The translations under genes were made by a program, and so were the position numbers. From contig CANHVY010000011.1 in the NCBI GenBank assembly GCA_947464185.1, forward strand, positions 21,468 through 85,467: a stretch of 64,000 nt of DNA, given 5' to 3'. Position 1 is the first letter of the stretch; the number at the start of each line of letters is the position of its first letter. The DNA is from Burkholderiales bacterium. GTDB taxonomy: Bacteria > Pseudomonadota > Gammaproteobacteria > Burkholderiales > Burkholderiaceae_C. Below are positions 17,616 through 28,662 of this stretch, piece after piece. A model generated the notes under the pieces. It was not told where the DNA came from. It was given only the letters and a program-made list of their open reading frames with translations, and ran no database searches.

Positions 17616-17707
17616 GAGCCGTCATTTTGCGCCGGGTTCGGCGCTATCGCCACACGGTGAGACAAGGTGCTGCGTCTGCACAGAGGTCTGACCGGGATAA
17701 TCCGGCG

Positions 17708-18970
17708 ATGCATCCCGGAGCACTTCTCGATCTGACCTCCTCCCTGTTGCAGGCTGTGCTGCGCCTGGACCAGCCCGCCGACAGGGTGGTGTCGGCGTTC
17801 TTCAAGGCGCACCGCGCCTTGGGGCCGCGTGAGCGACACACCCTGGCCGAAACGGCCTATGCGGTCTTGCGCCGTCGTCTTCAGCTTCAGCACTTGGCCC
17901 AGAGTGGCACCGGGCCGCTGGAGCGTCGCCTGGCGCAACTGGCCTGGCAGGGTGATCGGGACTTCCTGCGTCGGGGGGGCACGCCCGAGGAAAACAGCTG
18001 GCTGGAGCAGGTGCAGCACATCGACCCCGCGACCTTGGCTGACAAGCTTCGGCACAACCTGCCGGACTGGGTGGCCACGCCCTTGCGGCAGGCGCTGGGC
18101 TATGAAGGATTCTGGGCGCTGGTGGGCGCCCTGGATGGCGTGGCGCCGCTGGATCTTCGGGTGAACACCCTGAAGGCCAAGCGTGAGGATGCCATGCAAT
18201 CCCTGGCCCGCGACGGTGTGGTGGCCGAACCCACGCCGTATTCATCCTGGGGATTGCGCGTCCAGGGCAAGCCCGCCCTGAACCGCTTGCCTGCTTTCCT
18301 GCAGGGCGAGGTGGAGGTGCAGGACGAGGGCAGTCAGCTGCTGGCGCTGCTCACGGGTGCAGGCCGCGGGGAGATGGTGGTGGATTTCTGCGCCGGTGCA
18401 GGCGGCAAGGCGCTGGCGCTGGGGGCCATGATGCGCAATACGGGCCGCCTGTACGCCTTCGATACCTCGGACCACCGGCTGGCCGCCCTGAAGCCGCGTC
18501 TGGCCCGCAGCGGGCTGTCCAACGTGCATCCCGTGCGCATCGCGCACGAGCGCGACGATCGGATTCGTCGGCTGGAAGGCAAGATTGACCGCGTGCTGGT
18601 GGACGCGCCTTGTTCGGGCCTGGGCACGCTGCGGCGCAATCCTGACCTGAAGTGGCGGCAGTCGCCCGTCTCCGTGCAGGAACTGTGCGCCTTGCAGGCC
18701 CGCATCCTGGCCTCGGCGGCGCGCCTGCTGCGGCCGGGCGGGCGGCTGGTCTACGGCACCTGCAGCCTCTTGCGCAGCGAGAACGAGGACATCGCCCAGG
18801 CCTTTTCGGCGGCGCACGCCGGATCTTTCGAGCCTGTGCCCGCCGGCGAGGTGCTGGCCGAGGCGCGTTTGCAGGGTGGCGAGGGCCTGGTGTCCGAAGG
18901 TTTCTTCAGGACCTGGCCGCACCTGCACCAGACCGATGGATTCTTCGCGGCGGTGTGGCGAAAGCGCTGA
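17708..18970 (+). CDS. RsmB/NOP2-type RNA m5C methyltransferase
   Basis: A 420-residue SAM-dependent RNA cytosine-C5 methyltransferase. An N-terminal NusB-like helical domain (1-150) precedes a Rossmann-type methyltransferase with VVDFCAGAGGKALALG for SAM. The two family cysteines are C302 in DAPCSGLGTLRRNPDLKW and C352 in GTCSL. By family, it methylates 16S rRNA (RsmB, C967) or a related site; this copy could be a paralogue rather than RsmB itself. The ATG at 17708 follows a TAATCC hexamer by about ten bases, and the extended frame before it has unlikely composition. Confidence 0.88.
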   Translation: MHPGALLDLTSSLLQAVLRLDQPADRVVSAFFKAHRALGPRERHTLAETAYAVLRRRLQLQHLAQSGTGPLERRLAQLAWQGDRDFLRRGGTPEENSWLEQVQHIDPATLADKLRHNLPDWVATPLRQALGYEGFWALVGALDGVAPLDLRVNTLKAKREDAMQSLARDGVVAEPTPYSSWGLRVQGKPALNRLPAFLQGEVEVQDEGSQLLALLTGAGRGEMVVDFCAGAGGKALALGAMMRNTGRLYAFDTSDHRLAALKPRLARSGLSNVHPVRIAHERDDRIRRLEGKIDRVLVDAPCSGLGTLRRNPDLKWRQSPVSVQELCALQARILASAARLLRPGGRLVYGTCSLLRSENEDIAQAFSAAHAGSFEPVPAGEVLAEARLQGGEGLVSEGFFRTWPHLHQTDGFFAAVWRKR

Positions 18971-19010
18971 GGCGTCAGGTGTGGTCGGGGCGGTCGGGAC
19001 GGGCGGCGGT

Positions 19011-19077
19011 TTGACTGCCGTCAAGCTCAGTCTTTTTCCTGCCCGGTGAACGTCAGCCGGCCACGACTGCGGGCAGG
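19011..19077. promoter_or_regulatory. Inverted repeats upstream of the desaturase gene
   Basis: Two palindromic elements lie between the methyltransferase stop and the desaturase start. One is TTGAC-TGCC-GTCAA (19011-19024). The other has arms CCTGCCCG (19038-19045) and CGGGCAGG (19070-19077) separated by 24 bases. A TACAAT at 19108-19113 is a candidate -10 box. No T-run follows the plus-strand stem, so a regulator site is more likely than a terminator, but this is unproven. Confidence 0.35.
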
Positions 19078-19150
19078 GTCAAGCGCCACAAGCGGACGGT
19101 CGGCTCCTACAATGTTCGTATTGGCCGAGTCACGGCACAGAGGGTAAAGG

Positions 19151-20374
19151 ATGGAAATTTTCTGGTCGATACACGACACCGTCGTGAACCTGCTGGCCCA
19201 CGGGCTGCTCGGGGCAAGCTGGTGGCAGATGGTGCTGGCTGCATTGGTGATGACCCACATCACCATCGCTGCGGTGACGATCTTCCTGCACCGTTCCCAG
19301 GCCCACCGGGCGCTGGAGTTGCATCCCATCATGTCGCACTTCTTCCGCTTGTGGCTGTGGCTGACCACGGGCATGGTGACGAAGGAATGGGTGGCCATCC
19401 ACCGCAAGCACCACGCGAAGTGCGAGACGGAGGAGGATCCTCACAGCCCCGTCACCCGTGGCATCGACACGGTGTTCTGGAAGGGCTCCGAGCTCTATCG
19501 GGCCGAGGCCAAGAACCAGGAAACGCTGGCCAAGTACGGACACAACACGCCGGACGACTGGATCGAGCGCCATCTCTACACCCCGTATTCATGGCAAGGC
19601 GTGGCCTTGATGATGATCGTGAACGTGGCCTTGTTTGGCGCCGCCGGGGTGACGATCTGGGCCGTGCAGATGATCTGGATCCCGGTCACCGCTGCGGGCA
19701 TCATCAACGGCATCGGCCACTACTGGGGTTACCGCAATTTCGAGGCGGTGGACGCGTCGACCAACATCTCTCCCTGGGGCATCATCATTGGGGGCGAGGA
19801 GTTGCACAACAACCACCACACCTACCCCACCTCTGCCAAGCTGTCGGTCAAGCCGTACGAGTTTGACATCGGTTGGCTCTACATCCGGATCATGGAGACC
19901 GTCGGGCTGGCCACCGTGCGCAAGACTCCGCCCCAGTTGCGCCTGGGAGCCATCAAGCCGGTCGCGGACAACAAGACGCTGGAGGCCTTGATCGCCAACC
20001 GGTACGAGGTCATGGCCCGGTATGCCAAGGCGGTGCGCCAGGCCGTTGGTTCGGAGCTGGAGCGCTTGAAGGCCCAGGGGGGACAGGGTTCGGCCCGGTT
20101 GGCGCAGATGCGTCTGGCGCGTCAGTGGCTGCACCGCGATGCGGACAAGATTCCCCAGAAGATCAAGCCTGAACTTGAGAGGGCAGTGGGTCAGAGCCCG
20201 TCGCTGGCCAAGTTCATGACGATGCGTGAAGAGCTGCGGCAGCTCTGGACGCGTACCAATGTGTCTGCCGAACAGTTGGTGGTCGATCTTCAGGCTTGGT
20301 GCAAGCGTGCCGAGGAGAGCGGGATTGCGTCGCTGCAGGACTTCGCCCGCAACCTGCGCGCCGCGCAGGCCTGA
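19151..20374 (+). CDS. Membrane fatty acid desaturase (delta-9 type)
   Basis: A 407-residue integral-membrane di-iron desaturase that introduces a double bond into membrane acyl chains. The three histidine boxes are clear: HRSQAH (47-52), HRKHH (84-88) and HNNHH (219-223), arranged around two pairs of hydrophobic helices. The C-terminal ~130 residues form a charged, helical extension beyond the catalytic core, rich in Lys/Arg/Glu, that I cannot assign. Partner electron donors are not encoded nearby. Palindromes upstream could be regulator sites, as fatty acid desaturase genes are often temperature- or lipid-controlled. Family assignment is firm, and regiospecificity is inferred from the closest family type. 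Confidence 0.92.
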   Translation: MEIFWSIHDTVVNLLAHGLLGASWWQMVLAALVMTHITIAAVTIFLHRSQAHRALELHPIMSHFFRLWLWLTTGMVTKEWVAIHRKHHAKCETEEDPHSPVTRGIDTVFWKGSELYRAEAKNQETLAKYGHNTPDDWIERHLYTPYSWQGVALMMIVNVALFGAAGVTIWAVQMIWIPVTAAGIINGIGHYWGYRNFEAVDASTNISPWGIIIGGEELHNNHHTYPTSAKLSVKPYEFDIGWLYIRIMETVGLATVRKTPPQLRLGAIKPVADNKTLEALIANRYEVMARYAKAVRQAVGSELERLKAQGGQGSARLAQMRLARQWLHRDADKIPQKIKPELERAVGQSPSLAKFMTMREELRQLWTRTNVSAEQLVVDLQAWCKRAEESGIASLQDFARNLRAAQA

Positions 20375-20457
20375 GGTCTACCCGCTTGACCTGCGGGCCC
20401 GAGCCTGGGTCCGCAAGGGCTTGATGCCGCAGAGCTTCAAGCGATAGACATTGAAAC

Positions 20458-20484
20458 GAAAAACCCGCCAGTGGCGGGTTTTTT
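20458..20484. terminator. Bidirectional rho-independent terminator
   Basis: A perfect stem AACCCGCC/GGCGGGTT around a three-base loop (AGT), flanked by an A-run on the left and a six-T run on the right. It works in both directions: it ends the desaturase transcript on the plus strand and rpmB-rpmG on the minus strand. Confidence 0.9.
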
Positions 20485-20550
20485 CATGAACATTTCCCCA
20501 GGCGGGAGGGTGCAAACTTACCCGGGGGCTCGGGGCGCCCGGGGAAGTGC

Positions 20551-20718
20551 TTACTTCAGCTTGGTTTCCTTGTACAGGACGTGCTTGCGCGCCTTGGGAT
20601 CGAACTTCAGGAATTCGAGCTTTTCCGGCGTCGTCTTCTTGTTCTTGTTGGTCGTGTAGAAGTGGCCGGTACCGGCCGTCGACTCCAGCTTGATCTTTTC
20701 GCGTCCACCTTTGGCCAT
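20551..20718 (-). CDS. rpmG: 50S ribosomal protein L33
   Basis: A 55-residue basic protein starting [18 protein letters not shown] and ending YKETKLK, the standard L33 length and pattern. It lacks the two CXXC zinc pairs, so it is the zinc-independent form. A GGAG sits about eight bases before the ATG. It follows rpmB by 26 bases in the usual rpmB-rpmG operon and is closed by the bidirectional terminator. Confidence 0.97.
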   Translation of the reverse strand: MAKGGREKIKLESTAGTGHFYTTNKNKKTTPEKLEFLKFDPKARKHVLYKETKLK

Positions 20719-20744
20719 GTCAGTCTCCGTGCGGGCAGGCCGCC

Positions 20745-20978
20745 TTAGATTTCACCCTTGGCACGCAGGTCGGCGACGACCTGATCAATGCCCACCTTGT
20801 CGATCAGTCGAAGCGCTGCGTTGGAGATGCGCAGGCGCACCCAACGATTTTCGCTCTCGACCCAGAAACGACGGTACTGCAGGTTCGGAAGGAACCGGCG
20901 CTTGGTCTTGTTGTTGGCGTGGGACACATTATTCCCGACCATCGGGCGCTTGCCCGTGACTTGACAGACGCGTGCCAT
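20745..20978 (-). CDS. rpmB: 50S ribosomal protein L28
   Basis: A 77-residue L28 protein ([32 protein letters not shown]...), full length. Only C5 is present of the positions that bind zinc in some L28 proteins, so this is again the zinc-independent form. First gene of rpmB-rpmG. Confidence 0.97.
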   Translation of the reverse strand: MARVCQVTGKRPMVGNNVSHANNKTKRRFLPNLQYRRFWVESENRWVRLRISNAALRLIDKVGIDQVVADLRAKGEI

Positions 20979-21184
20979 GAGGCTGCTCCGCTGCGAGGGG
21001 GCTCGGGCCCCCTCTGGGTTGACCGGGCATCATCGCCCGGAGTTGACGCTTGGCAGGCCTTTCAGGCCTGACGCTGGAAATTGCTTGTCTTCACCGGAAC
21101 CTGCGTGGCTCGAGTGCAGCATTGGCAAAGCCTGCGATTGTAGGCCAAAAAGCGCAGACGCTGAATCAGCCGAGGCGGCGGAGT

Positions 21185-22986
<1,802 letters not shown>

Positions 22987-23050
22987 TACCCCAGGCAGGG
23001 CTGAGCGCCCACGCCGGCTGCCTGCGGGGGGCCTGGGCCACAATGAGGGC

Positions 23051-25396
23051 ATGACCTTTCCGCTGGGATCCCTGCGAGCCGATGGCCAGGCGCTTGAAGG
23101 CTCAGGTCTGGGCGTGAGCGTCGAGCCTTCGGCCTCTTCGTATCGTCTGGCAAGGCTGCGTCTGGTGCTGGCGGGCGTGCTTCTGCTGTTGACGGCCCTG
23201 GCACTCGTGACGCACCACGCCTCGGACCCAGGCTTCAGCACCTCCGGGGCGTCAGGTGCGGGCTTGCGCAACAAGGCGGGTGCCCTGGGGGCCTGGTTTG
23301 CGGATCTCGCCTATTTCGTGGCCGGCTTTTCGGTTTGGTGGGTTTGGGTGGTGGCCGCCCGGGGCTGGTGGGCCGCCATGGCGCGCAGCCTGTGGCCGCC
23401 GGCAAGCCAAGACCGGTCTGCCGTCGAGCCCTGGCATCGCGCACTGTTCTGGGCTGGGCTGGTGATGCTGATCGCTGCCAGCTGCGCCCTGGAGTGGACG
23501 CGCCTGTACCGGTTGGAACCGCACCTGCCGGGTCCCGCCGGAGGGGTGCTGGGCCATCTGCTGGGCGCGCTTTCCATGCGGTGGTTGGGATTTGCCGGTT
23601 CGGGCGTGTTCTGGATCGCGTTGCTGGTGGCAGGTGCCTCCATGGCGCTGCGCTTTTCCTGGGTGGACCTGGCCGATCAACTCGGTGACCGCCTGGACGG
23701 ACTGCGCAGCCGCAGACAGGAGCGGCGTGAACTGGAGGAGGACGCCCGCATCGGCGAGCAGGCGCTGCGCGAGCGCGAACTTCAGGTGCAGGACCAGTTG
23801 ATGGTGCCGACGCCTGTGCCCCTGGTCATCGAGCCGGTGCTGGTGGACGTGCCCAAGTCCGAGCGGGTGGCCAAGGAGCGGCAGCAGCCGCTGTTCGTGG
23901 AGTTGACCGATACACGGCTGCCGCAGGTGGATCTGCTGGACGGTGCGCCCGCACGGCAGGAGTCCGTGACGGCCGATTCGCTGGAGATGACCTCCCGGTT
24001 GATCGAGAAGAAGCTGGGCGACTTCGGCGTGGTGGTGCGCGTGGTGGCCGCGACGCCCGGCCCGGTCATCACACGCTACGAGATCGAGCCGGACACGGGC
24101 GTCAAGGGCTCGCAGGTGGTCAACCTCGCCACCGATCTGGCGCGTTCCCTCAGCCTGGTGCGGGTGCGGGTGGTGGAGACGATTCCGGGCAAGTCCACCA
24201 TGGCGCTGGAGTTGCCCAACGCGCGCCGGCAGTCCATCCGCCTGGCTGAGATCCTGGGGTCGCAGGTTTACCACGAGGCGGCTTCGCTGCTGACCATGGG
24301 CCTGGGCAAGGACATCGTGGGGGCACCCGTGGTGGCCGATCTGGCGCGCATGCCGCACTGCCTCGTGGCGGGTACTACGGGCTCCGGCAAGAGCGTGGGC
24401 ATCAACGCCATGATCCTGAGCCTGCTCTACAAGGCCGAGGCCCGCGATGTGCGGCTGATTCTCATCGACCCCAAGATGCTGGAGATGAGCGTCTACGAGG
24501 GCATTCCGCACCTGCTGTGCCCGGTGGTCACCGACATGAAGCAGGCTGGGAACGCGCTGAACTGGTGCGTGGGCGAGATGGAGCGGCGCTACAAGATCAT
24601 GAGCCGCATGGGCGTGCGACAGCTGTCGGGTTTCAATCGCAAGATCGACGAGGCGGCGCAGGCCGGGCAGAAGATTCCCAACCCCTTCAGCCTCACGCCC
24701 GAGGAGCCCGAGCCGCTGGAGCGCATGCCGTTCATCGTGGTGGTGATCGACGAACTGGCCGATCTGATGATGGTGGTGGGCAAGAAGATCGAGGAGTTGA
24801 TCGCCCGCCTGGCGCAGAAGGCGCGCGCAGCCGGTATCCATCTGGTACTGGCCACGCAGCGCCCCAGCGTGGATGTGATCACCGGCCTGATCAAGGCCAA
24901 CATCCCCACGCGGCTGAGTTTCCAGGTGAACAGCAAGATCGACAGCCGCACCATCCTGGACCAGCAGGGCGCCGAGGCCTTGCTGGGGCAGGGCGACATG
25001 CTGTACCTGGCGCCGGGCACGGGCCTGCCGGTGCGTGTGCACGGCGCCTTCGTCAGCGACGAGGAGGTGCACCGGGTGGTGCAGTACCTGAAGACCCAGG
25101 GCGAGCCGAACTACATCGAGGGCATCCTGGAGGGCGGCACACTGGACGGCGAGGGTGGCGACGGTGCCGCAGCCGGCGAGGGCGGTGCGGGTGGTGAGAA
25201 CGACCCCATGTACGACCAGGCCGTGGCGGTGGTGCTGCAGCACCGGCGGGCTTCCATTTCGCTGGTGCAGCGCCACCTGCGCATCGGCTACAACCGGGCG
25301 GCCCGGCTGCTGGAGCAGATGGAGCAGTCGGGCGTGGTGTCCTCCATGGCCACCAATGGCAACCGGGACATCCTCGTGCCGCCGCGAGCCGAGTGA
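23051..25396 (+). CDS. ftsK: FtsK/SpoIIIE DNA translocase
   Basis: A 781-residue DNA translocase that pumps chromosome ends through the closing septum and activates XerCD at dif. Four N-terminal membrane helices (about 35-210) are followed by a short linker. The RecA-like motor has Walker A GTTGSGKS (about 441-448) and Walker [12 protein letters not shown] (D567). The C-terminal winged-helix gamma domain (about 715-775) reads KOPS sites. The linker is much shorter than in E. coli. lolA and rarA follow closely on the same strand, an order shared widely among Proteobacteria. Confidence 0.95.
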   Translation: MTFPLGSLRADGQALEGSGLGVSVEPSASSYRLARLRLVLAGVLLLLTALALVTHHASDPGFSTSGASGAGLRNKAGALGAWFADLAYFVAGFSVWWVWVVAARGWWAAMARSLWPPASQDRSAVEPWHRALFWAGLVMLIAASCALEWTRLYRLEPHLPGPAGGVLGHLLGALSMRWLGFAGSGVFWIALLVAGASMALRFSWVDLADQLGDRLDGLRSRRQERRELEEDARIGEQALRERELQVQDQLMVPTPVPLVIEPVLVDVPKSERVAKERQQPLFVELTDTRLPQVDLLDGAPARQESVTADSLEMTSRLIEKKLGDFGVVVRVVAATPGPVITRYEIEPDTGVKGSQVVNLATDLARSLSLVRVRVVETIPGKSTMALELPNARRQSIRLAEILGSQVYHEAASLLTMGLGKDIVGAPVVADLARMPHCLVAGTTGSGKSVGINAMILSLLYKAEARDVRLILIDPKMLEMSVYEGIPHLLCPVVTDMKQAGNALNWCVGEMERRYKIMSRMGVRQLSGFNRKIDEAAQAGQKIPNPFSLTPEEPEPLERMPFIVVVIDELADLMMVVGKKIEELIARLAQKARAAGIHLVLATQRPSVDVITGLIKANIPTRLSFQVNSKIDSRTILDQQGAEALLGQGDMLYLAPGTGLPVRVHGAFVSDEEVHRVVQYLKTQGEPNYIEGILEGGTLDGEGGDGAAAGEGGAGGENDPMYDQAVAVVLQHRRASISLVQRHLRIGYNRAARLLEQMEQSGVVSSMATNGNRDILVPPRAE

Positions 25397-25406
25397 AGGG
25401 CAGGCC

Positions 25407-26078
25407 ATGCGAGCGCATCGACTCTTTCCGCAGCCTGAAGCGAGCCGCCGTCAGATGCTGGCCCAGTTGGCCCATCTGGCGGGTGCAGTGGTCGGCGCGC
25501 TTGCCGTGCCGGTCACCGCCTGGGCCGGACCGGTGGAGACGCTGCGCGAGTTTGTGCAGAACGTGCGCAGCGGTCAGGGCCGGTTCACGCAGACCGTGAC
25601 CTCACCCGACGGGAAGCGCCGCAAGGTATCGCAGGGCGTCTTCGAATTCCAGCGTCCCAACCGCTTTCGGTTTGTGTATGCCAAGCCTTTCGAGCAGACC
25701 ATCGTGTCCGACGGGCAGAAGGTGTGGCTGCACGACCCCGAACTGAACCAGGTGACTGTGCGCCGCTTGACCCAGGCGCTGGGTGCCACGCCCGCGGCCC
25801 TGCTGGCCGGCGGCAGCCTGGACCAGGATTTCGAACTCGCCGCCCAGCCCTCGCGCGACGGGCTGGATTGGGCGCAGGCCACGCCCCGCCAGCGCGACGG
25901 CACCATCCAGACCATGCGCTTGGGGTTCAGAGGCAAGGACCTGGCGGCGCTGGAGATCCTCGATCATTTCGGCCAGCGCTCGGTGCTGCTGTTCCCTGAC
26001 TTCAGGGCCAACGCTTTGGTGCCGCCCGAGCAGTTCCGCTTCACGCCGCCGCCCGGGGCCGATCTGATCGAGCAGTGA
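25407..26078 (+). CDS. lolA: LolA, periplasmic lipoprotein carrier
   Basis: A 223-residue periplasmic chaperone that carries lipoproteins from LolCDE to the outer membrane. A signal peptide (about residues 1-45, ending AVPVTAWA) precedes the LolA fold with RFTQTVTSPDGKRRKVSQGVFEF and RPNRFRFVY. The leader is rather long, and an ATG within it could be used instead. The gene starts 10 bases after ftsK and ends 6 bases before rarA, the familiar ftsK-lolA-rarA order. Confidence 0.93.
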   Translation: MRAHRLFPQPEASRRQMLAQLAHLAGAVVGALAVPVTAWAGPVETLREFVQNVRSGQGRFTQTVTSPDGKRRKVSQGVFEFQRPNRFRFVYAKPFEQTIVSDGQKVWLHDPELNQVTVRRLTQALGATPAALLAGGSLDQDFELAAQPSRDGLDWAQATPRQRDGTIQTMRLGFRGKDLAALEILDHFGQRSVLLFPDFRANALVPPEQFRFTPPPGADLIEQ

Positions 26079-26084
26079 GCGGGC

Positions 26085-27479
26085 ATGGCGGGCTCGCTGT
26101 TCGATGACGACCTGACCGGTGACGGGCCCGCGGCCGCCCCGTCTGGGCTGTCTGGAGCCGCGATGCCTGGGGCGCCCCTGGCCGAACGTCTGCGTCCATC
26201 CTCCCTGGATGAGGTGATGGGCCAGTCGCATCTGCTCGGTCCGGGCAAGCCGCTGCGTGTGGCTTTCGAGGCGCACCGTCTGCACTCCATGATCCTCTGG
26301 GGCCCGCCCGGGGTGGGCAAGACCACGCTGGCGCGGCTGATGGCCGGGGCGGTGGATGCGCGCTTCATCACGCTGTCCGCCGTGCTGGCGGGCGTGAAGG
26401 ACATCCGCGAGGCGGTGGAGCAGGCGCAGGCCGCACGCACCACGGGGCGCGGCACGGTGGTTTTCGTTGACGAGGTGCACCGCTTCAACAAGGCGCAGCA
26501 GGACGCCTTCCTGCCGCACGTGGAAAGCGGGCTGTTCACGTTCATCGGGGCCACCACCGAGAACCCTTCCTTCGAGGTCAACTCCGCCCTGCTGTCCAGA
26601 TCCACGGTCCACGTGCTCAAGCCGCTGGACGAGGCCGAGATGCGCCAGTTGCTGCTGCGAGCGCGGGCCGTGCTCGGCGCGCCGCCGCTCACACCCGGGG
26701 CCGAGACGCGTCTGGTGGCTCACGCCGATGGTGATGCCCGGCGCCTCTTGAATGCCTACGACAACGCGGTGGCGGCGGCCTGGCCGGTGGCGGCCCTGGA
26801 CGAAGCGCTGCTGGAGCACACCCTGGGCGAGCAACTTCGCCGCTATGACAAGGGCGGGGACCAGTTCTACGACGCCATCTCGGCACTGCACAAGTCGGTG
26901 CGCGGATCTGATCCGGATGCGGCCTTGTACTGGCTGGCCCGGATGCTCGACGGCGGTGTGGACCCGCGTTACGTGGCCCGCCGCGTGCTGCGCATGGCCA
27001 GCGAGGACATCGGCCTGGCCGACCCGCGCGCCCTGCAACTGAGCCTGCAGGCGGCCGAGGTCTACGAGCGCCTGGGGTCTCCCGAAGGTGAGCTGGCGCT
27101 GGCGCAGGCGGTGGTATACCTCGCGGTGGCGCCCAAGTCCAACGCCGTGTACACGGCCTGGAAGGCGGTGCGGGCCCTGGTCAGGCAGGATGGCACGCGG
27201 CTGGTGCCCGATCGGCTGCGCAACGCGCCCACGGGTCTGATGAAAGCCCTGGGCCATGGGCAGGGCTACCGCTACGCCCATGACGAGGCGGGGGGCTTTG
27301 CTGCGGGTGAGCGCTACCTGCCGGACGGTCTGGAGGACCTGCAGTTCTACGAGCCGGTGTCGCGTGGCCTGGAAATCCGAATCGCGGAGCGGCTGGCGCA
27401 GTTGCGGGAGGCCAACGATCAGGCGCGGGCTTCCGCGGGCCGACAGACCCCGGGCGACAGCAGCCCGCCCGGGGCCTGA
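26085..27479 (+). CDS. rarA: RarA/MgsA, replication-associated recombination AAA+ ATPase
   Basis: A 464-residue AAA+ clamp-loader-like ATPase that acts at stalled replication forks. Walker A GPPGVGKT (73-80), Walker B VVFVDEVHRFNKAQQD (D129, E130), sensor 1 IGATTENPSFEVN and the tetramerising MgsA C-terminal part are all visible. Length matches the family. It follows lolA after six bases. Confidence 0.95.
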   Translation: MAGSLFDDDLTGDGPAAAPSGLSGAAMPGAPLAERLRPSSLDEVMGQSHLLGPGKPLRVAFEAHRLHSMILWGPPGVGKTTLARLMAGAVDARFITLSAVLAGVKDIREAVEQAQAARTTGRGTVVFVDEVHRFNKAQQDAFLPHVESGLFTFIGATTENPSFEVNSALLSRSTVHVLKPLDEAEMRQLLLRARAVLGAPPLTPGAETRLVAHADGDARRLLNAYDNAVAAAWPVAALDEALLEHTLGEQLRRYDKGGDQFYDAISALHKSVRGSDPDAALYWLARMLDGGVDPRYVARRVLRMASEDIGLADPRALQLSLQAAEVYERLGSPEGELALAQAVVYLAVAPKSNAVYTAWKAVRALVRQDGTRLVPDRLRNAPTGLMKALGHGQGYRYAHDEAGGFAAGERYLPDGLEDLQFYEPVSRGLEIRIAERLAQLREANDQARASAGRQTPGDSSPPGA

Positions 27480-27721
27480 GGCGTCTGGCGACAGGGGCTG
27501 CCGTGAAGCCTGAATTGCCGGCGCTGCAATAGGGGTCAGCCCGCCCGGACCGTCTCAGCGCGGGCCCTAGAATCGCGCCCCATTCCGGCAAGGGGATGGG
27601 GCCTGACTTCCCGATGTTGCAGTCTTGGCGGCCTTTGCGCTTTGCGCGGCACGCTTCCTGCTGGGCCGGAGATGCCCATGTATGCGCCTTTGAGTCGGAC
27701 GACGCCCAGGAGGGGTTGGTA
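27480..27721. promoter_or_regulatory. Leader region of the liv operon
   Basis: A 242-base gap between rarA and livH. A TAGAAT hexamer at 27568-27573 is a plausible -10, which would leave a leader of about 140 bases. AGGAGG at 27709-27714 is a strong ribosome site for livH. I see no hairpin-plus-T-run and no small gene. Confidence 0.4.
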
Positions 27722-28645
27722 ATGGAAACCTTCATTCAGCAGATCATCAACGGCCTGGTGCTCGGCAGCATGTACGCGCTGGTGGCCCTGGGCTACACCA
27801 TGGTCTACGGCATCATCAACCTCATCAACTTTGCCCACGGCGAGGTCTTGATGGTGGGCGCCCTGACCAGTTGGACCGTGGTCACCCTATTGGCGGGCTC
27901 TGGCCTGCCCGGCTGGGCCTTGCTCCTGATCTCGCTGGTCTGCGCCATCGTGGTGTGCTCTTTGCTCAATTTCGCCATCGAGAAGGTGGCCTACCGACCG
28001 TTGCGCAACGCGCCGCGGCTGGCGCCGCTCATCACGGCCATGGGCGTGAGCCTGCTGCTGCAGACGTTGGCGATGATCATCTGGAAGCCCAACCCCAAGC
28101 CCTATCCCATCCTGCTTCCCAGCGAGCCCATCAACCTGGGCGGTCCGGTGATCAGCGTGGTGCAGATCTTGATCCTGGTGACCACCGGGGTCATCCTCCT
28201 GGCGCTGCTGTGGCTGGTCAACAAGACCAAGCTGGGTCGCGCGATGCGCGCCACGGCCGAGAACCCGCGTGTGGCTGCGCTGATGGGCGTGCGGCCTGAC
28301 ATGGTGATCTCCGCCACCTTCATCATCGGCGCAGCGCTGGCCGCCGTGGCCGGCGTGATGTGGGCCGCCAACTACGGCACCGTGCAGCACGCAATGGGCT
28401 TCCTGCCGGGCCTGAAGGCCTTCACGGCCGCCGTGCTGGGGGGCATTGGCAACCTGGCCGGCGCGATGGTGGGTGGGGTGCTACTGGGACTGATCGAGGC
28501 CTTGGGGGCGGGCTATCTGGGTGACCTGACCGGCGGCCTGCTGGGCAGCCACTACGCCGACATCTTCGCCTTCGTGGCCCTGATTCTGGTGCTGACCCTC
28601 AGGCCCTCCGGGCTGCTGGGCGAGCGGGTGGCCGACCGCGCCTGA
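27722..28645 (+). CDS. livH: LivH, branched-chain amino acid ABC transporter permease
   Basis: A 307-residue inner-membrane permease with eight or more helices, opening METFIQQIINGLVLGSMYALVALGYTMVYGIINLINFAHGE, the classic LivH start. The family EAA-like loop region follows with AFTAAVLGGIGNLAGAMVGG. It pairs with LivM to import leucine, isoleucine, valine or related substrates. AGGAGG upstream fixes the start at 27722 rather than an in-frame ATG 126 bases earlier. First gene of livHMGF. Confidence 0.93.
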   Translation: METFIQQIINGLVLGSMYALVALGYTMVYGIINLINFAHGEVLMVGALTSWTVVTLLAGSGLPGWALLLISLVCAIVVCSLLNFAIEKVAYRPLRNAPRLAPLITAMGVSLLLQTLAMIIWKPNPKPYPILLPSEPINLGGPVISVVQILILVTTGVILLALLWLVNKTKLGRAMRATAENPRVAALMGVRPDMVISATFIIGAALAAVAGVMWAANYGTVQHAMGFLPGLKAFTAAVLGGIGNLAGAMVGGVLLGLIEALGAGYLGDLTGGLLGSHYADIFAFVALILVLTLRPSGLLGERVADRA

Positions 28646-28662
28646 CACGAGGGAGCCTGCAC

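Noticed and set aside
23252..25408. A 718-codon open frame antisense to ftsK
   Set aside because: It is a shadow frame of a GC-rich gene: His/Gln/Arg-rich, no family motifs, and fully opposite a clear FtsK.
25602..27281. A 559-codon open frame antisense to lolA and rarA
   Set aside because: Shadow frame with no motif and no ribosome site.
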